Part shown: in pieces, positions 25,119-37,000 of the stretch | How the letters are laid out: every line of letters starts with the position of its first letter | Position numbering within the stretch: the stretch's first letter is position 1 | Assembly: GCA_019638255.1 (NCBI GenBank) | Contig: JAHBUD010000001.1 | Span: 2,914,001-2,978,000, forward strand | DNA: 64,000 nucleotides | Source: Cyclobacteriaceae bacterium | GTDB taxonomy: Bacteria; Bacteroidota; Bacteroidia; Cytophagales; Cyclobacteriaceae | Direction: 5' to 3' | Program-made: the position numbers and the translations under genes | Notes under the pieces: model-generated | Told to the model about the DNA's origin: nothing | Seen by the model: the letters and a program-made list of their open reading frames with translations, nothing else | The model's database searches: none

Positions 25119-26531
25119 CTAATCGTTTGCCACCAACCCCTTTTCTCGGGCAATTGTGCGCATAAATTCAATTGCTTCATCGCGGTTATTGGGTATTTCC
25201 CCTTCCAGTATTGCTTCTTTGATCCTGTCCTTGATCTCGCCAACCACCGGACTAGGCGGGATATTAAACAGCTTAATAATCTCATCTCCGGTAATAGGAG
25301 GTTGGAAATTGCGTAGGTGATCCTTTTCCTCTACCTCCGCCATTTTCTTTTCCACCAGATCAAAGTTCTTTAGAAACTTATCGACCTTAATCATGTTTTT
25401 GGAGGTTATGTCAGCCCTACAAAGTTTCATCAGGTCATCAATATCTTCACCGGCATCAAACAACAATCTGCGGATGGCTGAATCCGTAACCTCTTTAGCC
25501 AATGGAATGGGGCGTAAATGAAGGCGCACAAGTTTCTGAACCTTAAGCATTTTTTCGTTCATAGGAAGTTTCATCCTGCGAAAAATACCCGGAACCATAC
25601 GTGCACCTTTATCTTCATGACCATGGAATGTCCAACCGTGATCTTGATCGTAACGCTTGGTTTGAGGCTTGGCAATGTCGTGTAAAATCGCTGCCCACCG
25701 TAACCATAAATCATTCGATACTTTTGCCGCATTATCGAGCACCTGAAGCGTATGAAAGAAATTATCCTTATGTGCGCGATTGCCGATGTACTCTACCCCA
25801 TGCAGCAAGACCAATTCAGGGAAGAACAGCTTCAGAAGTCCACTGTGAAACAACAGTTTAAAACCGTACGAAGGCACAGGACTCAGGATGATTTTGTTCA
25901 ACTCATCGGTGATGCGTTCCTGCGAAACAATTTTCAACCGCTCAGCCTGACTCGTCATGGCCGAGAACGTATCCGGCTCAATATCGTAATTCAATTGCGA
26001 AGCAAACCGGGCAGCCCGCATCATCCGCAACGGATCATCCGAAAACGTTACAACAGGATCAACCGGTGTGCGGATCATTTTGCCCTTCATATCCTTTATC
26101 CCATCAAAAGGATCGATCAACTCACCAAACGATTGTTTATTCAGGCTTATCGCAAGCGCGTTGATGGTAAAATCCCTACGCAACTGATCGTCTTGTAAAG
26201 TTCCATCTTCCACGATGGGCTTTCGTGAATCACCCCGATAGGATTCCTTGCGTGCTCCAACAAACTCCAGGTTAAACTCATGATATGGAATATGAGCTGT
26301 TCCAAAATTTTTATATACATGAACAGCAACATTATCCCCCAGTTTATCCGCCACAGCTTGCGCCAGTGTTATACCACTACCCACGCAAACAAAATCAATA
26401 TCATTGGTTGGTCGCTTCAGCAGCAGATCGCGCACATACCCGCCAACCACGTAGGTTTCCAGCTTGAGCTGATCAGCAACCTCCCCTACTTGTTTGAATA
26501 CCGGGTGAACTAATGAAGAAGAATAATTCAT
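25119..26531 (-). CDS. CCA-adding enzyme / poly(A) polymerase-type nucleotidyltransferase with HD domain
   Basis: This protein is about 470 residues from the ATG at 26531 (MNYSSSLVHPVFKQVGEVAD); an ATG six codons earlier (26549) is possible. The nucleotidyltransferase head has VGGYVRDLLLKRPTNDIDFV with the metal-binding DID, the template-like helix RRDFTINALAISL and DPLRMMRAARFASQL. An HD domain follows with LRWAAILHDIAKPQTK. It adds or repairs the CCA end of tRNAs; the HD part probably removes 2',3'-cyclic phosphates. No tRNA gene is near. A -7 box TAAATTTG lies at 26554-26547. Confidence 0.92.
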   Translation of the reverse strand: MNYSSSLVHPVFKQVGEVADQLKLETYVVGGYVRDLLLKRPTNDIDFVCVGSGITLAQAVADKLGDNVAVHVYKNFGTAHIPYHEFNLEFVGARKESYRGDSRKPIVEDGTLQDDQLRRDFTINALAISLNKQSFGELIDPFDGIKDMKGKMIRTPVDPVVTFSDDPLRMMRAARFASQLNYDIEPDTFSAMTSQAERLKIVSQERITDELNKIILSPVPSYGFKLLFHSGLLKLFFPELVLLHGVEYIGNRAHKDNFFHTLQVLDNAAKVSNDLWLRWAAILHDIAKPQTKRYDQDHGWTFHGHEDKGARMVPGIFRRMKLPMNEKMLKVQKLVRLHLRPIPLAKEVTDSAIRRLLFDAGEDIDDLMKLCRADITSKNMIKVDKFLKNFDLVEKKMAEVEEKDHLRNFQPPITGDEIIKLFNIPPSPVVGEIKDRIKEAILEGEIPNNRDEAIEFMRTIAREKGLVAND

Positions 26532-26637
26532 GTAAATCTGAAAACTCAAATTTACAGATAAAATCAGAGTTAAATGGTCAGTAGAAAATTAGCCTCTCAA
26601 TTAAACAATATTTGTTTAGGATCAGTACGGATATCGA

Positions 26638-27690
26638 TCAATTCCAAAAACCTTCACGACTGTTGAAAGTCGGGCAAGGAATCATCCGGTACTTCTGCTT
26701 AACACTGCGTTGTACAGGCTTGGTGGAGAATTCATAGATGAGCGATATCTCATGTGCTCCACCCGATGTGGTTTGCAACTCAGAAAACGTGAAGTCATAG
26801 CTATATCCGATCGTCAGGTTTTTCATATACAAACCGAGTTGCATGATGATGGCATCGTTTTGCATCAAGTTGGCTACATTTCTCTCCCACAGCTTACCCC
26901 GATAGCCGAAACCAACAGAAACAGGATCGATATGGTAATTGATACTAAAATCGAATTGAGAAAATGAAGGTCCTTGTCTACGGAACATAACCGATGGTGT
27001 AAGGTAAGAAACCCGGTAAGCTGCCGATCGTGGTACGCCATCGGCTAAACTTATCCTCCAACCCATGTGATACGTTTGCTTCATTGGAAGCCGACTCTCA
27101 TCTCCTATGAGCGATAAGTTGGGTCGATTCATATGATGAAAAGCAGCACCAAACCAGAAAACACGTGTATAAAATAAAGCACCTGATCCAAAATCAAAAA
27201 AGTTCTGTCTTCCCAGGCGATCCTGATCCGGATCAATAGAATAATACTGTCCATCCCGTTCAAACTCCAATCCATCACCAAGCCGAAGCCGGCTTCTGTC
27301 GATACCATTGGTTCCGTAACCAAAATACAAACCCGGTGAAAAAACCCATTTTTCAGAAAGCCTGACTTTGTATGAGTACTGTAAGCCAGCAGTGGTTGAG
27401 TTCCACCCGGCTGATCCCATCCTGTCGTTTGTTAATAAAATACCAAAACCACTTCGTAGCTCATCAACAAAAATATCATAGGATGCCGCATAAGTTGCAA
27501 AGGCTTGTGGCAAATTGGGCCATTGCACCCGATGATTAAAAACTACCCGTTGCTGGGGTGTTATGCCTGCAAATCCCGGGTTCAAATACAAAGGAGAATT
27601 GTAATATTGAGAGAACTGTATATCCTGAGCCCTCACGGAGAATAGCACTGCCATTCCAAAAAATACCGCGACTGTTATTTTCAACTGCAT
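26638..27690 (-). CDS. PorP/SprF family type IX secretion membrane protein
   Basis: This 350-residue outer-membrane protein has a signal peptide (MQLKITVAVFFGMAVLFSVRAQ) and then the defining start QDIQFSQYYNSPLYLNPGFAGI. Barrel-like alternating strands run through the rest, with YNVSY/YRVSYLTPSVMFRRQG blocks typical of the family. PorP/SprF proteins are needed for secretion or surface attachment of the adhesin encoded beside them. Here the giant adhesin lies 21 bases upstream on the same strand, matching the sprB-sprF type of pair. Confidence 0.93.
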   Translation of the reverse strand: MQLKITVAVFFGMAVLFSVRAQDIQFSQYYNSPLYLNPGFAGITPQQRVVFNHRVQWPNLPQAFATYAASYDIFVDELRSGFGILLTNDRMGSAGWNSTTAGLQYSYKVRLSEKWVFSPGLYFGYGTNGIDRSRLRLGDGLEFERDGQYYSIDPDQDRLGRQNFFDFGSGALFYTRVFWFGAAFHHMNRPNLSLIGDESRLPMKQTYHMGWRISLADGVPRSAAYRVSYLTPSVMFRRQGPSFSQFDFSINYHIDPVSVGFGYRGKLWERNVANLMQNDAIIMQLGLYMKNLTIGYSYDFTFSELQTTSGGAHEISLIYEFSTKPVQRSVKQKYRMIPCPTFNSREGFWN

Positions 27691-27711
27691 AGGTTTGGTT
27701 CTTTTTCCAAG

Positions 27712-28035
27712 TTATCGAATCAGGGTTACATCTCCAATTTGTGTTGTTCGCTGGCCATCAACCAGTCGCAACACTAGCTTAAACACATACACACCGGCTG
27801 GTAATAAATTTCCGTTCCGGTCATAACCATCCCAACCGCGCAGTGGCTGACCAGGAGAGTTTCGGCTCTCAAATATCATGTTACCCCAACGATCGAATAT
27901 CTGCATAACAAACGAGTTTGGCTCATTGGTATTGATACCCCGCACAAAAGGCAAGAACACATCATTAACACCACCTGGGCCTGGTATACCACCATTTGGT
28001 CCCGAAGGATCCGGTGTGAATGCATTCGGTACCCT
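27712..28035 (-). other. CHU_C (type B) C-terminal sorting domain of the adhesin
   Basis: This encodes the last ~105 residues. The recognisable pieces are VPNAFTP, NDVFLPFVRGI, MQIFDRWGNMIFES, GWDGYDRNGN and LPAGVYVFKL. Type B domains use a PorP/SprF partner for secretion, which is encoded 21 bases downstream. Confidence 0.9.
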
Positions 28036-31000
28036 AACCTGACCACCTTCGCGGGCAATAATTTCGGCACGGGCTGTATCGGTACACACCACATTGCCTC
28101 GAACCTCGCGCATTACCATGGTAACGGTGTAACGACCTTCAACCGGATAGAAATATGTAGGATCCGATTCGCCTAAGAGTCGTTTAATAATTTCACTGGT
28201 GTCACCAAAATTCCACCAGAACGATACCGTATCGGATGGCACGGGTGTTGGCTGGGAGAAGTTAAAGGTCACCAGCTCAGTATCGGGAACAAAAAGCGTA
28301 GTAGGCCGTGCCTGGAAAGCAGCCTGAGGTTTAGGATAAATCGGCACTGGCACACGACCCGGCATAGCATTAGGACCAGTGCCTGAGTTATCGGCAAAGG
28401 CCACCTGACCTGTAATGGAGTTGGTTGTGCGCAAGAATATTGTATACTCACCAGGGTTGGCTATAAAGAAGACTGGCAATGGAGCAGTAGAAACTGCCGT
28501 TACCCGTCCGTTCTGATCAATCACTTGCCATTCATAAACATCACCTGTGGCATTGTTAACTGTTATCTCAATTGTAGCCGGGAAACAAGCCGCATTTGGT
28601 GTGTAATCAAATGCTGCTGATAATGGCGGCAAAATGATGTTGATTGTTTTAGTAAATGTACTACTACAATCCAAGCCATTAGCCTGAGCAGCAAGGTTAA
28701 CTGCTGTTAACCGAACATCACGCAAACCAGGCGATGTGTAATCTACGGTGAACGGTCCGGTACCGGATTGTGTGGCAGGGACAGAACCAATACCAAAATC
28801 CCAATTATAGACAAAGTCAACAGGATCAACTGGAACAGAAGTATTTGTAAACGTTACCAGCGATGATCCACCCATGAATGGAGGAATTGTACCTTCATCA
28901 AAACCAGCCGTTACTTCACGGTATACTGTGATCGGTATAATGTACTCGGCTGAAGGGCAATTGCCATTATTTGCAACGTACACTACTTCATAAATGATCG
29001 GATTTTGAGTAGTGGTGTTGGTGAAATTGTAGCTAACCTGCTGGGTAGTGCGCACATCGATCTCCTGACCAATATTTCCTTGAACACGATAGAACCAGCG
29101 ATGGGTGGCTGCACCAATTGAACTATTGAAGAAGTTGATTGTCTCACCACTACATATTTCATCTTTATCCGGGAAAATGTTCACAAATATTTCCGGGAAA
29201 ACTGAAACGGTTTCAAAATGAACATCCTGGCAGATATCCAATGGCGGATCAAGCGTTGTCTGTAAGGTTACCTTGTAACTGATCGTGCCGGTAGGCGAAG
29301 GATTAACAAACTGATGGGTAATGGTTGCATTCGGTATTGTTGCGGCCGCTGTGAAGGTATCTTCAGTACCATCAAACCAGCGCCAGTTATAGGTTACACC
29401 GGCTACCTGATTGAACTGGAATGTAGCAGTATAAGGAGAGCAGCCGCTTGCAGGTCCAACTATGCTGAAGGTAGCATCAGTTTCTCCCACGGTTACCGTT
29501 ACACTTTCAGCTACCGGAGTAAACGGACATCCGTTAACATCACTTACTGCAGTAAGTGCATAGGTTGTGGTTAGTGTAGGCGAAACAGGGATTACCCTAA
29601 TATTGCCCAATCCAACCAATGGGAATGATGTAGTACCATTGGCATCGGTTGCTGTATAAGTTGCCGTAAACGGAGGCTGGCCATCCAACTGGAGCACGAG
29701 GAATTGTGTTTGTCCTACACAAAGTGCAAGGTCAGAAGTCAGCCAACGACCACCAACAGTAGGTGCCACGGTAACTACCATGGTAGCAGGGTTACCCACG
29801 CAAGATGTTGGCGCAGGACCCGTTGGTATAACCTGATACAGTATTGTACCCGGGAAGAAATCGCCATTGCTTAATGTTTCATTGATGACATTTCCAGTAT
29901 TAGGGGATGTAAATCCTGTTATGTTAACACTGGAAGGAGTGGCTGTCCAGTTGAATACGGTACCCGCTACTGCACTGCTCAGCGGAACGTTAATACTATT
30001 ATCATCACAAACCGTAATGGCAGCAGGCAAGCCGGTAACACTCGGTATTGGATCAACCGTAACATTTATGTTTATTGGCAAGCCTTGGCAACCCGCAGGA
30101 CTGGTTGGTGTAACGGTATACACCACATTACCCGGGGTGTTGCTGTTGTTAAATAATGTCTGAAACAACAAGCTGCCTGCACCAGGAGAAGAACCGATTA
30201 CATTCGGATCAGCCACTCGGGTCCATAAGCCAATCGTGTTAACCACATCGTAAGTAAATGTGATGTTGATGCTGCTTCCGCTACATATTTGCTCACTCAA
30301 TGAGCTTGCTGTTACCACTGGTCGTGGATTCACAGTAACCACGAGCTGAACATTATCACCAAAGCAACCTACTGTAGGAGCTTGTGGACGGAGCGTATAG
30401 GTAACGGTTTGCACATTCGGTGTGGGGTTATCGAGTATATCATCGAGTGTGCTGTTTGGCACAAAGATGGTACCCACCGGGGAGAAACCTGTCACTCCTC
30501 CGGTAGCTACCACATTAACAACCTCAAACTCAACCGACCCAATGGAAGGAACTGTGGTAGTAGTTAAATTAAAACCTGTAGGGATACCTTCGCAAACAGT
30601 AACCTGTGTTGGCGTAACAATTACTCTCGGTTTAGGTTCGATGTTTACAATTACATCTACAAAATCTCCAGTACACCCATTGCCATTCTTCGCACCATTA
30701 GCAACCGGAGTAATTCGATAGGTTACCGTTTGAGGCGTATCGTCATTGTTCACCAGGTTATCGGTAATAACATGGCCTTGTGGAAGGTTGCTTTGAATCG
30801 GGAAAAATCCTGACACTAGTCCCGAACTTGCGAAGGCCTGATAATTAAATGTGATAATACCCGCAGAAGGAACGGTGGGTGAATTCAATACAATATCAGT
30901 CAATGTATTGCTGCATATATCGGCTGTATTGTTAAGCGGGTTAGCCAACGGAGCAGGTTCAACGCGCAGAACAATCGGCAATACCGGACCACGACATCCT

Positions 31001-34000
31001 GCAACAGTAATCGGAACAAGGTTATACGTAACCGTAAGCACTCCATTAGTATTGTTAGCGAACACATCATTCCTGATCTCATTGATGTCCGTAGTATTTC
31101 TCGGTGCAGAACCATTAAACGTTATCGGAGTAAGACCAGCATCTACAACAATGGACATGATATCATAACTCGCGGCCAAAGCGCTAACAGGGCTGGTACC
31201 CAAAATAATATTGGAAGCTTCATTACTACAAACCGTAGTATTCAGGTTGGTGGCCATGGCAGGTGCCGGATTGACCGTAAAGATCACAAGACCTTCATCT
31301 CCAGCACAACCGGCAGTTGAAACCGGAATTACCCGGTAGCGAGCCTGAAGCGGGCTGTTCGTTGTATTGGTAAAGAAATCATTTTGAATAGCTGTTGCCG
31401 GTTGTCCAGCACCAATTGAAGCATTACCGGGTCCCGGTTGCAAACCGAGATCCCAATTGATTTGGGTAATGTTGTACGATGCTGCAGCCACTGAACCAGG
31501 AGCCACCCCCAACAACACTCCGGTAGTAACATCACTACATGCCGGCAGCGGACTTAAAGCCGGGTCAATAACCGGTTCCGGATCAACGGTTACGCTAATT
31601 ACTTCAGGATCGCCCAAGCAACCCTGCGGGCTAACCGGAACAATGGTATAGGAAACGACCAGGCTTCCTGCTGTTACATTGTTATAACGGTCATTGCGGA
31701 TGGCATTGGCACTCACTCCATTCTGAACGATGGTATTTCCGGCTGCAGGTGTCAATCCCGGTGCAACCGTAATGTTTGTGATGTTAAAGGCCGCTGCTGG
31801 TATCGATAGTCCATTGGTGGATAATACAATATTGGTGATGGCATCACTACATACTGTAACATCCAGGTTAGGGTTCATTACTGGCTCAGCATTAACCGGC
31901 AACGTTATAATGAAAGGATTACCAACGCAACCATCCGTTGAGGTTGGTATAACGGTATATACAGCATTTAATGGTCCACCGGTTTCGTTGTGGAGTGTCT
32001 CAGCCAGGTTACCAACTCCGCCACCCACTCCACCGGTAATGCCAGGGGCATAGGTAGCGGTCCAGGTAAAGGTTGAAGTAACGAGGTTGGTGATGTTATC
32101 TTGCGGGTTAAGGCTGAACGGCACATCCGAACAAACTGCAGGGCGCGTTACATTAGTACCAACCGGTTGAGGATTGATTGGAACAGTGATTGTAAAAGGA
32201 TTTCCAGCACATGAACTTCCGGAAGAAGGTGTTACTGTAAACACCGCATTAAGTACACCACCGGTAAGATTCTGCAAATTGCCTGTCACATCTCCAACTC
32301 CATTAGCCGCGCCTCCAGTCAATCCAAAATCATAGCTGGCCGTCCAGGTGAATGAACTAATAATTCCATTTGTAATATCTGCTTGCGGATCGAATGCGAA
32401 AGGAGCATTGGAACAAGCCGGTGCTTTTATCGCATCTGCACCAAATGGTTCAGAGCTAACTGGAACAGTTATAACAAATGGAGCCCCTTCGCATCCATTG
32501 TTGGATGTTGGGGTAACCGTGTACACAGCGTTCAGCACACCGCCCGATACGTTATTTAACGTTTCAGCAATCGGCCCTGCTCCTGCCCCTGCTCCATTCA
32601 ACAAACCTGCATCGTAAACAGCAGTCCATGTAAACGTACTGACAATACCGTTTGTGATATCCAACTGAGGATTAATATTGAAGGCTACATCCGAACAAAC
32701 AGCTGCCTTGGTAGCATCTGCACCTACAGGTTCCGAACGAACAGGAACAGTAATGGTAAAGTTAGGGCCAACACAATTGGTTACTGTTGACGTTGGTGTA
32801 ATGGTGAACACAGCATTCAGCGTGCTTCCGGTAAGGTTTGTTAATGTGCCACTTACAAGTCCTGATCCGTTTGCTAAGCCTCCTGTTAGGCCTGGATCAT
32901 AAACAGCAGTCCATGCATAGGTTGCTGTTATAGAATTCTGAACGTTGTCTTGCGGATCGAATGAGAACGGAGCATCCGAACATACCGGTGCTTTAATGGT
33001 ATTGATTGCTACCGGCTTAGGATCAATCGGAACGGTAATTGTAAAGGTTGATCCGGCACAGCCGTTTGAAGAGGTTGGTGTAACCGTATACACTACGCTC
33101 AATTGAGCGGATGTAATGTTGATTAACGTTTCTGCAACAGCACCGTTACCATTGCCGGCTCCTCCGGTTATTCCTGCAGCATAACTGGCTGACCACGTAA
33201 AGGTTGATATTACGCCATTCGTGATTTCCACCTGGGGATTAAAGTTAAAGGCCACATCGGAGCAAACAGCAGCTTTCAATGCATCGGCACCAACCGGCTC
33301 GGGATTTACCGGTACTGTGATGGTAAAGGGTGATCCTTCACAACCATTGATTGATGTTGGCGTGATGGTGTAAACAGCATTTAAAGGACCAGATGTTAGG
33401 TTGGTCAACGTTTCAGAAAGCAGCCCTGATCCTCCACCTGAACCACCGGCTAACCCTGCATCGTAAACAGCAGTCCATGTAAACGTGCTGGTAACACCAT
33501 TGATGATATCATTCTGAGGATTGAAGTTGAAGGCAACATCGGAACAAACTGCCGGACGAACTGCATTGGAACCAACCGGTTCAGGATTTACCGGAACAGT
33601 GATCGTAAAATTACTTCCCACACACGAGCCTGCTGTTGTTGGTGTGATGGTGAACACAGCATTTAATTGTCCGCCAGTCTGGTTTGTTAAAGTTTGATTA
33701 ATAACACCTGTGCCATTAGCTGTTCCACCCGTTAAACCAGCCGGATAAGCTGCCGTCCATGCAAAGGTTGCAACTGTACCATTGGTGATTTCGGCTTGCG
33801 GATCAAAGCTGAATGGTATATCAGAACATACTGCTGCTTTAGTGCTATTTGCACCTACAGGTTCAGAATCAATCGGAACGGTAATCGTAAAAGTGTTGCC
33901 TGTACAACCATTAAGTGAAGTTGGTGTAATCGTATACGTTGCATTTAAAGAAACACCCGTCAGGTTGGTTAACGTTTCTGAAATATTTCCAACGCCTGCA

Positions 34001-37000
34001 CCTGCACCTCCGGTAAGACCAGGACCATAAGCGGCAGTCCATGCAAACGTAGCAGTTACGCCATTAGTGATATCCAGCTGCGGATTGAAACTGAAGGCGA
34101 CATCAGAACAAACAATCGCCTTTACATCATTAGCACCAACAGGTTGGGGGTTAACGGGCACGGTGATCGTAAAGGGTACACCTGCACAACCCGCTGTAGA
34201 AGTGGGGGTAACTGTATAGACAGCATTCAATGCACCGCCTGTAAGGTTTTCAAGTGTTTCAAGTATGGCACCATTACCATTTCCTGCACCACCGGTCAGG
34301 CCGGCATCGTATACTGCAATCCATGCAAAGTTAGAGGCAACACCATTGGTTATATCCAACTGCGGATTAAAGTTGAACCCTACATTCGAGCATGCAGCAG
34401 CTTTTATAACGGATGCGCCAACAGGTTGTGGATTGATCGGAACAGTAATGGTAAAGTTAGCACCAACACAACCTCCGACAGAAGTTGGCGTAACAGTGTA
34501 AACTGCACTCAACTGTCCAGCAGTAAGGTTTACTAAGGTCTCTGCCACCGGGCCGGTACCTGCACCAGCTCCTCCGGTAAGTCCGGCAGGATAAACAGCC
34601 GTCCATGCAAAAGTGCTGACAACACCATTGGTAATCTGGGTTTGAGGATCAAAGCTGAAAGCCTCATTCGAGCAAACAACAGCCATGGTTTGGTTGATCG
34701 CCACCGGTTGAGGATTAACCGGAACCGTGATGATGAACGGAGGATTACCGATACAACCACCACCCTGTGCGGTTGGTACAACAGTGTACACAGCATTGAT
34801 CGGTGCTGAAGTTAAGTTTGTTAAGGTCTCTGCAATATTTCCTGTTCCGTTACCAGCGCCACCCGATAATCCAGGGCCGTAGGCTGCAGTCCAGGTAAAT
34901 GTGCTCAACACTCCGTTAATAATATCATCTTGTGGATTGAAATTGAAAGGTACGTTTGAACATTGCGCTGCTTTGGTAACATTGGCACCTAAAGGTTCTG
35001 TATCGATGGGAACAGTTATCGTAAATGGTGTACCTGCACATGAATTAGCAGATGTTGGTATGATCGTATAAACAGCGTTCAATACACCACCCGTCAGGTT
35101 GGTTAATGTTTCTGCTATTTGTCCTGCTCCTGCACCAGCCCCACCCGTTATGCCGGCCTGGTAGGCAGCTGTCCAGGTAAATGTTGATGCAACCCCGTTG
35201 GTAATCTCGGCCTGAGGGTCAAAGCTGAACGGACTATCTGAACAAACAACAGCCTTGGTTGTGTTCTGTCCTACGGGCTCAGGATTTACCGGCACAGTAA
35301 TCGTGAACGGTGCTCCCACACAACCTTCTGGAGTTGATGTTGGTATCACCGTAAATACAGCACTTAATTGAATGTTGGTCAGGTTAACCAACGTACCAAC
35401 TACATTGCCAATTCCATTGGCTGCTCCACCAGTTAAACCTGCGGGATAGGTTGCTGTCCACGTAAACGTTGAGGCAATGCCATTTGTAATGCTTGCTTGC
35501 GGATTGATATTAAAGGCAACATTTGAACATATAGCTGGTGCTACAGTGTTGTTGCCAACCGGTTGTGGATCAACCGGAACGGTAATGGTAAAGGTTGCAC
35601 CAGCACAACCACCAGCCGATGTAGGGGTTACAGTGTATACTGCGCTTAGTTGTGTAGTCGTGAGGTTTGTTAGCGTACCAGACACATTACCGACACCATT
35701 CGCTGCACCGCCTGTTAAACCAAAAGGATAAATTGCGCTCCATGTAAATGAACTTGGCAAAGCGTTCGTGATGTTTGCCTGGGGATTTAAGCTAAAGCCA
35801 ACACCCGAACAAAATACCGGGGCAACAGAGCTAGTAGAAACAGGTTCAGGATTGATAGTAATTACAATTGTTTCCGGAACACCCACACACCCGGCACCAC
35901 TGGTGGGTGTAATTGTATAGGTGGCCGTTATTGAAGCCAGCGAAGTATTTACTAGTACATCTGTAATGTGGAAAGTGCCCGGGGCACCAGCCAACACATT
36001 GTTACCGGCAGAACCTTGTACTGAAGCATCGGACATCACCGGAACCGCCCAGTTGAAGACTGTTCCGGGAGGAAGGTTAAGTGGTGACAGGAAAATTTCT
36101 TTATTCACCGGTTGACCGCTACATATGGTGCGTGTTTGACCTGATGCAATTACCGGAGCCGGGTTAACCGTTACTACAACATCTTGTGAAGGCCCCGCGC
36201 AACCATCAGGCGATGTGGGTACCACACGGTAGGTTACCGAACCAACAGCTCCAGAAAAGTTAGTCAGCGTTTGATTGATCTGGCCAACACCATTGTTACC
36301 GACTGCTGAACCACTCACTAAACCGGTAACGCTGGTAACTATCCAGCTAAAGGTTGAGCCTGGAATACTTGCCGTTAATGTTAAAGCATCTTGCACAGCA
36401 GTTCCACCACACAAACTAACCGTGGGCAAAGAAGTCATTACAGGCCTGTCGTTCGCGTTGATGACTAAAGTAGCTGCAGCTCCTGAGCACCCTGTGGGTG
36501 AAACTTCCTGTACACGTAGTGTAGAGGAGTTCGCAGTACCAAAGTCAACAATAACCTGGTTTAGTCCTACACCACTGGCAGCACCTACGATGGCAGCATC
36601 TCCGGCAATAACCGACCATGAATATGTTGAGAGTGGATTAAGTGATGCTGTTTGATAAACCACACCCGTTTGTTGTTTACAAACCGGATTGGGTCCAAGA
36701 ATTACATTGGGTGCGGGGCTTGCCTCTACGGTTATGGTAATGGGTTGAGGATCACCCACGCAGCCATCAGCCGATATTTCAGTTACACTTATATTATAAA
36801 CATCTGCAGCGGGAGCATTGGTAAGTCCTGGGAATTGCAGCAGCACAAAGAAGTCGCCAGGACCCCCACCGGCAAACCGAACATAAAAGCCAGGGTTATC
36901 AGGCGGTAAGTTCCATGTGTATGTTGCACCAGGATTAATCGTTTGTATCTGGTAAAGAACAATAGTAGGCCCCACGCAAACATTGGTACCACCAACAATG

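Noticed and set aside
31881..35850. Regular repeats considered as a CRISPR array
   Set aside because: The period is about 282 bases, the units are translated in one frame, and no short identical repeats with unique spacers or cas genes are present.
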